This document shows, in pieces, positions 7,724 to 14,513 of a stretch of DNA of 64,000 bases (its first letter is position 1; each line of letters opens with the position of its first letter). The DNA is from Bacteroidota bacterium (GTDB lineage: Bacteria > Bacteroidota > Bacteroidia > Flavobacteriales > Flavobacteriaceae). The position numbers and the translations under genes were made by a program. Below the pieces are notes generated by a model that was not told where the DNA came from, did not search any database, and saw only the letters and a program-made list of their open reading frames with translations. Where the stretch lies: contig JAEWJM010000003.1 in NCBI GenBank assembly GCA_023386585.1, forward strand, positions 124,001-188,000, read 5' to 3'.

Positions 7724-9426
7724 TTCTTCTTGTTTAAGGGCTTGTTATTCTCCGATTTTACCCGTGCATTCAGTTCCTGAGTTGCCTTTAAGACACTGAG
7801 TTCTTCCTCAACCGATTCAAATTCGTTGCGCAACGCCTGGATATTTGCTTCGAGGACTGTCCGCTTGCGCTCGATTTCACGGTCTTTCCTGTGAAGCTCG
7901 TTCTGAAGCGAGATTTTTGAAATCTGCTGCTTGATCGCATTTGTTTTGCGGGCGGCACCGGTCAGGATTCCCTCAGGGCCAAGTTCAATATCGAGCAGTT
8001 CTATTCCTTTGTTACTGATCACAAATTCACGTAACTGGTTGGAATGATCCATTCCGCGCGATTTAATGATAAAAATCCCGCGGTTGCGCTCGCCGATTCC
8101 TTCAAGGTCACGAACGCTGATCCAGGTATCCATTAATGACGAAATAAGATCTTCACCCATATCAGGTTTCCCGCTGTCATCCGTTTTGTTAAGTGCGGTA
8201 AAGAGCGATGTAATGTTCTCCAATTTAAGCATGTCGATCAGGCGCACCAGCATCGAGCGTACTTCGAGGTGGTTTCCGATCGTGATCAGATTGCTGATCG
8301 AGTCGATTACCACGGCTGACGGATTGAATTCCTTGATCATCTTTCTTAATGTCAGCAAATGAAGCTCGAGTCCGTTCAGCGATGGACGGGCAGCATGGAT
8401 GATCAGGGTTCCGTTTTTGACGTATTTAGCAAGGTCGATCCCGATCGACTGCATGTTCCTGATGAGCTGGCGGGGTGATTCCTCGAAGGCGAAATAAACG
8501 GTTCGTTCCTTTTTTCGGCATTGTTCGCTTGCGAAGTAAGAAGCGATCGTAGTTTTGGCGGTTCCGGCAGTTCCTGAAACGAGTACATTGCTTCCGCGGT
8601 AAAACCCGCCACCATAGAACATTTCATCCATTCCCGGAATTCCGGTAGAAACGATTTCAGTAGATACCTCGTTGTTCAGCTTTAGCGATGTTATCGGAAG
8701 GACGGCAATTCCGTTTTCATCGATCATGAAAGGATATTCGTTTGTTCCGTGTGTCGAACCGCGGTATTTCACGATCCGCAATCTTCGCGTAGAAACCTGT
8801 TCAATGACGCGGTGATCCAGAAGCATGACGCAATCGGAAACGTACTCTTCAAGTCCCTGACGCGTTAAAGAAGCTTCTCCGCGCTCTCCGGTTATTATTG
8901 CGGTAACATCTTTTTCCTTAAGCCAGTTGAATAAGCGTCGCAGTTCGGCGCGAAGGATCGATTCGTTGTCGAGTCCCGCAAAAAGGGATTCGATGGTATC
9001 GAGAACGACCCGCTTTGCTTTTATTTTATCTATTGCATGGCCCAAACGGATGAAAAGTCCGTCGAGATCGTATTCTCCGGCTTCTTCGATTTCAGCCCTT
9101 TCAACGCGGACATGATCAACAATCAGCATGTTTTGCCTGATCAGTTGATCCATATCGAAGCCGAGTGACATTACGTTCAATGCCAGGTCTTTTGCAGTTT
9201 CTTCAAATGTCATGAAGACGCCCGGTTCGTTGTATTCGGTTATGCCTTTTACAATGAATTGTGCAGACATTAAAGTCTTACCGCAGCCGGCGCCGCCACA
9301 AATCAAGGTGGGACGTCCTTTTGGAAAGCCACCTTCGGTTATTTCGTCAAGCCCTTCGACTCCGGTGGGAGTTTTTGGGAACATAAATTTTTCGGGTTTA
9401 TGCCCGCTTTCCATCTTCTTCCGCAC
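7720..9426 (-). CDS. kaiC: KaiC-like double-RecA ATPase/autokinase with C-terminal coiled coil
   Basis: KaiC is the hexameric ATPase at the heart of bacterial clocks. This 568-residue protein has both RecA-like domains. C1 has Walker A GGAGCGKT (44-51) and paired catalytic glutamates (FEE, 74-76). C2 has Walker A GTAGTAKT (285-292) and glutamates 315-316 (FEESP). The phosphorylation pair that is Ser431-Thr432 in Synechococcus aligns with Ser429-Ser430 (GEDLISSLMDT). Residues about 503-550 form a charged heptad-like coiled coil not present in cyanobacterial KaiC (519 residues); the KaiC of Rhodobacter sphaeroides, which works without KaiA, has a comparable extension. No kaiA gene is present in the window. 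A possible internal start is Met5. A TAATTTTG promoter element lies 24 bp upstream. Confidence 0.94.
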   Translation of the reverse strand: MRKKMESGHKPEKFMFPKTPTGVEGLDEITEGGFPKGRPTLICGGAGCGKTLMSAQFIVKGITEYNEPGVFMTFEETAKDLALNVMSLGFDMDQLIRQNMLIVDHVRVERAEIEEAGEYDLDGLFIRLGHAIDKIKAKRVVLDTIESLFAGLDNESILRAELRRLFNWLKEKDVTAIITGERGEASLTRQGLEEYVSDCVMLLDHRVIEQVSTRRLRIVKYRGSTHGTNEYPFMIDENGIAVLPITSLKLNNEVSTEIVSTGIPGMDEMFYGGGFYRGSNVLVSGTAGTAKTTIASYFASEQCRKKERTVYFAFEESPRQLIRNMQSIGIDLAKYVKNGTLIIHAARPSLNGLELHLLTLRKMIKEFNPSAVVIDSISNLITIGNHLEVRSMLVRLIDMLKLENITSLFTALNKTDDSGKPDMGEDLISSLMDTWISVRDLEGIGERNRGIFIIKSRGMDHSNQLREFVISNKGIELLDIELGPEGILTGAARKTNAIKQQISKISLQNELHRKDREIERKRTVLEANIQALRNEFESVEEELSVLKATQELNARVKSENNKPLNKKK

Positions 9427-9450
9427 TTAAAAAATCTTTACGTAGTGAAA

Positions 9451-9458
9451 CAAAATTA
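9451..9458 (-). promoter_or_regulatory. Probable -7 element (TAATTTTG) for the kai operon
   Basis: An exact TAnnTTTG match on the minus strand, 24 bp upstream of the kaiC ATG in a 108-bp AT-rich spacer. A clear -33 TTG at the usual distance is not visible. It would drive kaiC-kaiB-kaiB-kinase-regulator as one transcript. Confidence 0.5.
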
Positions 9459-9534
9459 AAAAAAATCACCATACAGCATCGCCTGCGAAAAAAATTATCG
9501 ACAGCGACAAAAATCCCATTTAAAGTTGCTTGTC

Positions 9535-9927
9535 TTAAACCTTTTCGAGTATTTCGAGTACCTTTTTCGGCAGCTCTGAATATCCTTTGTAATCGATTGG
9601 CTTTTTAAGGAAGCCGATTACGCCAAGCTCAATATATCTTTTTTCATGCGCGGGATTTGCAATGGTTGAAAAAACTATGGTAGGTATTTTTAATTGTTGC
9701 AGATTTTCAAGCGCGTCAAGTCCGCCCATCAGCGGCATGTTGATATCAGTAAGTATAATATCCGGTTTTTGATCGTTCGCGGAAACATTTTCCTGCAATT
9801 CGATCCCGTTATTGTAGCATGAAATTTTATTAAAAGCGGGATGTGCCTCAAATGCCGGTGTGATGAGATCGATATCATCGGGATCGTCGTCGGCTATGAC
9901 TATATATAACTCTTTTTGTTTTTGCAT
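9535..9927 (-). CDS. Single-domain response regulator upstream of kaiC
   Basis: This 130-residue lone receiver domain has the acidic pocket DDDPDD (13-18), phospho-acceptor Asp61 (LTDINMP), FSTIANP and Lys109 (LKKP). It is clearly paralogous to the receiver at 5433-5846, sharing length, Asp61 position, the DINMP block and the C-terminal pattern ELPKKVLE / EIPDKILS. The two paralogues bracket the kaiC-kaiB-kaiB-kinase genes on the same strand. It ends 108 bp before kaiC, with a promoter-like element in between, so it may be a separate transcript. It probably receives phosphate from the PAS kinase or from an orphan kinase; this is inferred from position and similarity. Confidence 0.9.
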   Translation of the reverse strand: MQKQKELYIVIADDDPDDIDLITPAFEAHPAFNKISCYNNGIELQENVSANDQKPDIILTDINMPLMGGLDALENLQQLKIPTIVFSTIANPAHEKRYIELGVIGFLKKPIDYKGYSELPKKVLEILEKV

Positions 9928-10037
9928 TCTTTATGGATTCAACCTGATGCAGGCAGAAATTTCCTGCCGTACAAATGTCACGGTTGCTCTTCGAAACGGC
10001 TTATATAATTTTTTCTATTTTTTATAAAATTTATGGT

Positions 10038-10238
10038 TTAGTCATTCGATGGGTTCGGTTTGTCGGAAATGACTGTAGTCGAATCGGTGTCACCCCCAAT
10101 ATGCTGGCCGGTTTGGGTGACTTCACTTTTGTTTGCGCCATCGTCGGCAACGTTGCTGTTTTCTTCACGGTTTTCTTTGCAGCCTGCCAACGTGGCAATC
10201 GCCAGAAGGGCCACAAATGCTGTTGCTTTAAGTTTCAT
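10038..10238 (-). CDS. Small lipoprotein
   Basis: The 66-residue predicted lipoprotein has a basic start (MKLK), a hydrophobic helix and a lipobox (LATLAGC, Cys20), then a hydrophilic, Asn/Asp/Ser/Thr-rich tail with no recognisable domain. Such short, disordered lipoproteins are common in flavobacteria and have no known role. It should sit in the outer or inner membrane after lipidation. The AT-rich region downstream (9928-10037) shows a weak hairpin (GGCAG/CTGCC) but no T-run, so read-through into the response regulator is possible. The gene call rests on the signal peptide and lipobox alone. Confidence 0.65.
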   Translation of the reverse strand: MKLKATAFVALLAIATLAGCKENREENSNVADDGANKSEVTQTGQHIGGDTDSTTVISDKPNPSND

Positions 10239-10376
10239 TTCTTTAATATTTTATAAGATTAAGTGAAAAATTTGTAATGCATTTCCTTATAAAAAAGGCT
10301 ATCTTAGAATTATAAACGCGCTCATGGAAAGACAAATACACCAAAACAAGCCAAATAGGCTGCAAATAACGAAGCC

Positions 10377-10751
10377 ATGGGATTTCATCATATATTACTC
10401 GTAGATGACGACCAGGACGACCGGGAAATTTTCCAGTCAGCCGTGGATATCGTCGGATCATTAAAGTGCTCACAGGCAGCTTCTGCAATTGAAGCGCTTC
10501 GAATGCTAACCTCCGGGGAAGTCAGGCCGGACGTTATATTTCTTGATCTGAACATGCCTTTGATGACCGGGCATGAGTTTCTTGCCAAGATTAAATCGAT
10601 TCCACATTTGAGGCATCTTCCGGTGATCATCTTTTCCACTTCGGGAAATCAGCAGAGCGTTCAGCTGGCCAAAAGGCTTGGAGCGTACGATTATATTACC
10701 AAACCTTACAAATTCGAGGAGTTGGTGACAGTGCTGAAGCGTGTCCTGTGA
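10377..10751 (+). CDS. Single-domain response regulator
   Basis: The 124-residue receiver domain reads MGFHHILLVDDDQDDRE, with phospho-acceptor Asp57 (FLDLNMP), FSTSGN and Lys109 (ITKPY). There is no output domain. It belongs to the Rcp1-like group that often pairs with PAS or phytochrome-type kinases, and is less similar to the two kai-associated receivers than they are to each other. It is transcribed opposite to the kai genes and is convergent with, and directly abutting, the DUF3606 gene (stop codons adjacent). No kinase is next to it, so its partner is unknown; the kai-cassette kinase 3 kb away is one candidate. Confidence 0.88.
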   Translation: MGFHHILLVDDDQDDREIFQSAVDIVGSLKCSQAASAIEALRMLTSGEVRPDVIFLDLNMPLMTGHEFLAKIKSIPHLRHLPVIIFSTSGNQQSVQLAKRLGAYDYITKPYKFEELVTVLKRVL

Positions 10752-10940
10752 TTACCTGCGCGTGTGATTTCGAAGAAATTCCTCTAATTCCTTTACGCTA
10801 TCTGACCGAATTTCCATGACAGCATCTCGCAATTCCTGTGGAGTAACATTGAATTTTTTCGACCAGTATTCCACTTCGTATTGTTCATTGATGTTTACAC
10901 GAGTCCGGTCGCGCACATCTTTCTGAGTCTTGTTGTCCAT
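10752..10940 (-). CDS. DUF3606 small protein
   Basis: This 62-residue protein of the DUF3606 family has the hallmark RTRVNINEQYEVEYW followed by F-x-V-(T/S)-x-(E/Q)-EL-RDAV. The second half looks like a short helix-turn-helix (SKKFNVTPQELRDAVMEI). DUF3606 proteins are small, soluble and uncharacterised; in several proteobacteria they appear in stress or plasmid contexts. A close paralogue lies at 40527-40703 in this window. Upstream (10941-10980) there is a perfect 6-bp inverted repeat, GACGTA-N6-TACGTC at 10957-10974, which could be an operator or part of a leader. Confidence 0.8.
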   Translation of the reverse strand: MDNKTQKDVRDRTRVNINEQYEVEYWSKKFNVTPQELRDAVMEIRSDSVKELEEFLRNHTRR

Positions 10941-10956
10941 TGGGCTGGTTATTATT

Positions 10957-11114
10957 GACGTATAAATGTACGTCTAAGTGCCAATCTTTTCTTACAGAAT
11001 TTAAAGCTATTCTTACAGTCTTTACAGGTAGGGTAAAATGATTGCGGCTTGTTTCTTAGCTATAGTTTCAAGTGTTTTTTGTGATCTGGCGCAGGCTTTT
11101 TGCTTGCGCTTTTT
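10957..11114 (+). other. Intergenic region with inverted repeat and plus-strand terminator-like hairpin
   Basis: The 224-bp spacer between the DUF3606 gene and htpG has no ORF with coding character. It holds an inverted repeat GACGTA-N6-TACGTC (10957-10974), two TTCTTACAG words around 10990-11020, and on the plus strand a hairpin GCGCAGGC / GCTTGCGC (11089-11109, one G-U pair) followed by TTTTT. No plus-strand gene ends nearby, so the hairpin may close a small RNA, but no clear promoter supports this. Confidence 0.3.
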
Positions 11115-11117
11115 CAT

Positions 11118-11146
11118 AAAAAAAGCCCGCATTTTCAGCGGGCCTT
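11118..11146 (-). terminator. Intrinsic terminator of htpG
   Basis: A GC-rich stem (GCCCGC / GCGGGC, extended by A-T pairs) lies 19 bp beyond the htpG stop and is followed on the minus strand by a T-run. Confidence 0.85.
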
Positions 11147-11164
11147 TACAATCACAGGGAAAAT

Positions 11165-13051
11165 TTATTTTATCAGTTCGAAACTACGCTTGACAAAAGC
11201 GGTAAGTTCTTCGCCTTTAAGCAGGTTTTGAGACAGTTTCGCCAAATCGAGCGCCTGTTTCACCAGATGTTCCTGATGCGTTTTATCTTCGGTGTTGAGA
11301 ATGCTTGCAGCAAGATCGGAATTGGTGTTGACAACCAAATTGTACATTTCCGGGAAATTGCCCATGCCGAACATTCCGCCGCCGCCGCTTTGGCTCATTT
11401 CCTTCATCCGCCGCATAAACTCCGGCTGTGTGATCAAAAATGGCGATGCGTTGCTGTCGAGCGATTCCAATTGTACTGAATACGTTGCTTTTGGAACAAT
11501 TTCCTCGACCACATTTTTCAGTTTTTCTTTTTCGTCATCGGAAAGCTTTGAAATCGCAGTTTCGTCTTTTTTGATGAGATTGTCAATGTGGTCCGAATCG
11601 ACCCGCGTAAACACGAGCTTTTCGTTATCGGCTTCCAACTTCTGGATCAGGTGCGAAATGATCGGCGAATCAAGCAACAGCACTTCATAGCCTTTCTGTT
11701 TTGCCGCTTCGACATAACTGTGCTGCGCGTCCTTGTTTCCGGCGTAAAGAAGAACCAGCTTATCATCTTTGTCGGTTTGCGTGTCTTTCAGGTTTTCCTT
11801 TAATTCCTCTAATGTGAAGAACTTTCCATCAACTGTCGGATAAAGCATAAACGCGCCCGCTTTTTCATAAAACTTCGGTTCCGAAAGCATTCCGTATTCA
11901 AGCACGATCTTAATGTCGTTCCATTTGCTTTCAAAGTCTGCCCGGTTGTCGGTAAAAAGCGACTTCAGTTTATCGGCGACCTTACGGGTAATGTAATTTG
12001 ATATCTTTTTCACATTGCTGTCGGCTTGCAGATAAGAGCGCGAAACGTTCAGCGGAATGTCGGGACTGTCGATAACTCCTTTCAGCATTGTCAGGAATTC
12101 AGGAACGATTCCTTCGACGTTATCGGTCACAAAAACCTGGTTTTGGTAAAGCTGGATTTTGTCTTTTTGGATTTGCAAATCGGCACCAAGCTTCGGAAAA
12201 TATAGAATTCCGGTCAGGTTGAACGGATAATCAACATTCAGATGGATGTTGAAAAGCGGCTCTTCGAACTGCATTGGGTACAATTCGCGATAAAATTTCG
12301 CATAATCGTCATCGGAAAGATCCGCCGGCTGCTTTGTCCACGCCGGATTCGGATTGTTGATGATATTATCGACCTCGATAGTTTCCGTTTTATAATCTTC
12401 AGGCGCATCTTCGGGTTTAGGAAGCGTTTGCTTCTTCGTTCCGAAACGGATCGGCACCGGCATGAACTTGTTGTATTTGTGGAGCAGTTCGCTGATGCGG
12501 CGCTCTTCGAGAAACTCGGTGGAATCCTCGGCGATGTGCAGAATTATTTCGGTACCGCGATCGGTTTTGTCGGATGGCTCAAGCGTAAATTCGGGGCTTC
12601 CGTCGCAGGTCCAGTGTGCTGCCGGTTCGTCTTTGTACGATTTAGTAATTATTTCGACTTTTTCCGCGACCATGAAGGCCGAGTAAAAGCCGAGGCCGAA
12701 ATGACCGATGATTCCGGAATCTTTAGCCGAGTCTTTGTATTTGTCAAGGAATTCCTCAGCACCGGAAAACGCAATTTGGTTGATGTACTTTTCAACTTCC
12801 TCCGCGGTCATCCCGATTCCCTGATCGGTGATGTGCAGCTTTTTGCCTTCTTTGTCGATCCTGACGTCGATGACAGGATTTCCGTATTCGGTCTTCGCTT
12901 CGCCAATGCTTGTCAGATGCTTGAGTTTAAGCGTGGCGTCGGTTGCGTTGGAAATGAGCTCACGAAGGAAGATCTCGTGGTCGCTATAAAGGAACTTCTT
13001 GATAAGGGGAAAGATGTTTTCTACCGAAACATTTATTTTTCCTGTTGTCAT
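11165..13051 (-). CDS. htpG: Molecular chaperone HtpG (Hsp90)
   Basis: Full-length bacterial Hsp90 (628 residues) is an ATP-dependent dimeric chaperone in the cytoplasm. The GHKL ATPase domain shows LRELISNATDA near residue 30, then ITDQGIGM and IGHFGLGFYSAFMVA. The middle domain includes LNVSRSYLQ with the catalytic Arg, and the C-terminal dimerisation domain extends to the end. The extra acidic segment between the N and middle domains (about 215-245) is modest, as in other Bacteroidetes. It is monocistronic, with its own terminator downstream. Upstream, a near-palindrome TGACAAAATGGCG lies at 13115-13127, a candidate heat-shock control element. Confidence 0.97.
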   Translation of the reverse strand: MTTGKINVSVENIFPLIKKFLYSDHEIFLRELISNATDATLKLKHLTSIGEAKTEYGNPVIDVRIDKEGKKLHITDQGIGMTAEEVEKYINQIAFSGAEEFLDKYKDSAKDSGIIGHFGLGFYSAFMVAEKVEIITKSYKDEPAAHWTCDGSPEFTLEPSDKTDRGTEIILHIAEDSTEFLEERRISELLHKYNKFMPVPIRFGTKKQTLPKPEDAPEDYKTETIEVDNIINNPNPAWTKQPADLSDDDYAKFYRELYPMQFEEPLFNIHLNVDYPFNLTGILYFPKLGADLQIQKDKIQLYQNQVFVTDNVEGIVPEFLTMLKGVIDSPDIPLNVSRSYLQADSNVKKISNYITRKVADKLKSLFTDNRADFESKWNDIKIVLEYGMLSEPKFYEKAGAFMLYPTVDGKFFTLEELKENLKDTQTDKDDKLVLLYAGNKDAQHSYVEAAKQKGYEVLLLDSPIISHLIQKLEADNEKLVFTRVDSDHIDNLIKKDETAISKLSDDEKEKLKNVVEEIVPKATYSVQLESLDSNASPFLITQPEFMRRMKEMSQSGGGGMFGMGNFPEMYNLVVNTNSDLAASILNTEDKTHQEHLVKQALDLAKLSQNLLKGEELTAFVKRSFELIK

Positions 13052-13114
13052 AGGTTTTTGGATTTGATTTTACGGTGCGCCGCATCCCAAATTAAAGACC
13101 AATCCGCAGCCAAG

Positions 13115-13127
13115 TGACAAAATGGCG
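13115..13127. promoter_or_regulatory. Near-palindromic TGACAAAATGGCG motif between htpG and a divergent lipoprotein gene
   Basis: The motif (TGNCA-type half sites around AAAT) lies 64 bp before the htpG ATG and 92 bp before the divergent lipoprotein. It resembles an inverted-repeat motif I associate with Bacteroidetes chaperone genes. That association is from memory and unverified. Confidence 0.35.
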
Positions 13128-13185
13128 CATTGTTAATTTTGTTTTAATTAAAGCCGCTTTTTTAACATTTGGAATTTAGCGATTG

Positions 13186-13193
13186 TATATTTG
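13186..13193 (+). promoter_or_regulatory. Probable -7 element (TATATTTG)
   Basis: An exact TAnnTTTG match 25 bp upstream of the lipoprotein ATG at 13219. A TTTG at 13168-13171 lies 14 bp further upstream, closer than the usual -33 spacing. Confidence 0.5.
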
Positions 13194-13218
13194 TGTAGTA
13201 ACCTCTAAAAACCCCAAC

Positions 13219-13698
13219 ATGAAAAAACTGATGTATCTGTGCTTGATTGCACTAGCGATTTCGGCCTGTAAGTCGAAGTCGGCGACCGAAACAGGGCTTA
13301 ATCTGAAGCAGCAAAAGATGATGAACGGCTCATGGACATTAACCGCTGTTACTACGCCTGCCAACAACTACATTAAAGTAAATACGTTCGAAATTGCCGA
13401 TTCCAAATGCTTTGAAGGCAGTAAATGGAAATTGGTGTCCAACAACAATAAAGGCGAAATGTCATTATCAAATGGCGCTGCCGATTGTCCGGCGTTCAGT
13501 TCACCAATAACCTGGTTCCGCAACAAGAACAACCAATTCGTCCTCAAAATACTCAATGCAGGCGAAAAAGCACGGAAAGTGCGCGATGGGTACGTACTCG
13601 ACGTAGCCAATCAAACGGAAAATTCATTTGAACTTATAGATATGGTCGACGTTGCCGGTAAAAAGGCGAATGTTGTTTACCATTTTGAAAAAAACTAA
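13219..13698 (+). CDS. Lipocalin-like lipoprotein
   Basis: Starting at ATG 13219, the 159-residue product has a signal peptide with lipobox (ALAISAC, Cys17). The rest is a small beta-rich domain of the lipocalin-like type: the entry segment is LNGSWTLTAVT-like (MMNGSWTLTAV), with a single internal pair of cysteines (SKC, ADC). Bacteroidetes carry many such lipoproteins, with no assigned ligand. An upstream in-frame ATG at 13183 would put charged residues before the signal peptide and overlap the promoter element, so 13219 is preferred. It is followed 11 bp later by the OmpA-family lipoprotein, and the two probably form an operon ending at the 14427 terminator. Confidence 0.85.
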   Translation: MKKLMYLCLIALAISACKSKSATETGLNLKQQKMMNGSWTLTAVTTPANNYIKVNTFEIADSKCFEGSKWKLVSNNNKGEMSLSNGAADCPAFSSPITWFRNKNNQFVLKILNAGEKARKVRDGYVLDVANQTENSFELIDMVDVAGKKANVVYHFEKN

Positions 13699-13709
13699 AA
13701 TAAATCGAT

Positions 13710-14405
13710 ATGAAAAAGTTTGCAATATTATCACTGAGCGTAATATTCACAGCGGGAACGATCGTTTCAGGTTGTGAGGCTGCTAAAAATACAAACCGCA
13801 CGCAGCGCGGTGTTGCAATCGGTGCTGCAAGTGGTGCGGTAATCGGCGGCGTGATCGGAAATAACGCCGGAAAAGGCGGAAAAGGCGCTCTTGGAGCGAT
13901 TATCGGTGGTGTTGTTGGCGGAGTCGCCGGCGGTGTCATCGGAAACAAAATGGACAAACAGGCGCGCGAAATCGACAATGCGCTACCCGGAGCGGAAGTC
14001 GAAAGGGTAGGCGAAGGGATCAAACTTACGCTGAAGGAAAATGCGATCCGGTTTAATATCGACAAGTCAACGTTGACTTCAACAGCCGAGCAAAACCTTA
14101 CCAAGCTGATTCCGGTTTTTAAGGAATATCCGGATACCAATATCCAGATTTTCGGCTATACCGACAGCACCGGCTCTGAAGGACACAATCAAAAGCTTTC
14201 CGAACAAAGAGCGGCTGCCGTCAAGCAGTATTTATCCAATAACGGAATCGCTGCATCGCGGATGACCACGCAGGGAATGGGCGAATCCGACCCTATTGCC
14301 ACCAATGACAGCGCCGACGGACGAAGCGAAAACCGCCGCGTCGAATTTGCGATCACAGCCAACGAAAAAATGGTTCAGGAAGCGCAAAACGAAGCTAAAA
14401 AATAG
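13710..14405 (+). CDS. OmpA-family lipoprotein with glycine-zipper
   Basis: The 231-residue envelope lipoprotein has a signal peptide with Cys22 (TIVSGC), then a glycine-zipper region (about 35-80, alternating GGVIG/GGVVG motifs) likely to insert in or lie on a membrane. A C-terminal OmpA domain (about 110-225) carries the peptidoglycan-binding signature NKxL-type FGYTDSTGSEGHNQKLSEQR and SENRRVEF. It therefore probably tethers the outer membrane to peptidoglycan. It is the second gene of a two-gene unit and is followed by a good terminator. Confidence 0.92.
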   Translation: MKKFAILSLSVIFTAGTIVSGCEAAKNTNRTQRGVAIGAASGAVIGGVIGNNAGKGGKGALGAIIGGVVGGVAGGVIGNKMDKQAREIDNALPGAEVERVGEGIKLTLKENAIRFNIDKSTLTSTAEQNLTKLIPVFKEYPDTNIQIFGYTDSTGSEGHNQKLSEQRAAAVKQYLSNNGIAASRMTTQGMGESDPIATNDSADGRSENRRVEFAITANEKMVQEAQNEAKK

Positions 14406-14426
14406 AAGCAGATTATTAATTCACCC

Positions 14427-14455
14427 ACCGTTGCAGCAATGCAGCGGTTTTTTTT
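14427..14455 (+). terminator. Intrinsic terminator of the OmpA-family lipoprotein
   Basis: An 8-bp stem (ACCGTTGC / GCAGCGGT, one G-U pair) with a 6-base loop is followed by a run of T, 21 bp after the stop. Confidence 0.85.
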
Positions 14456-14501
14456 GGCCCTATCGCAACGTTTCCAACATAAAGAAGCCGCGTTGGTTTA
14501 G

Positions 14502-14509
14502 TACTTTTG
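14502..14509 (+). promoter_or_regulatory. -7 element (TACTTTTG) four bases before an ATG
   Basis: An exact TAnnTTTG match ends 4 bases before the ABC ATPase start at 14514. If initiation occurs at the usual distance, the transcript starts at or next to the AUG (leaderless). Confidence 0.5.
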
Positions 14510-14513
14510 TCGT

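Noticed and set aside
7117..9426. A kaiA gene or a complete cyanobacterial-type clock
   Set aside because: No reading frame in the neighbourhood resembles KaiA, SasA's KaiB-like sensor domain or RpaA; the kinase has a PAS domain instead.
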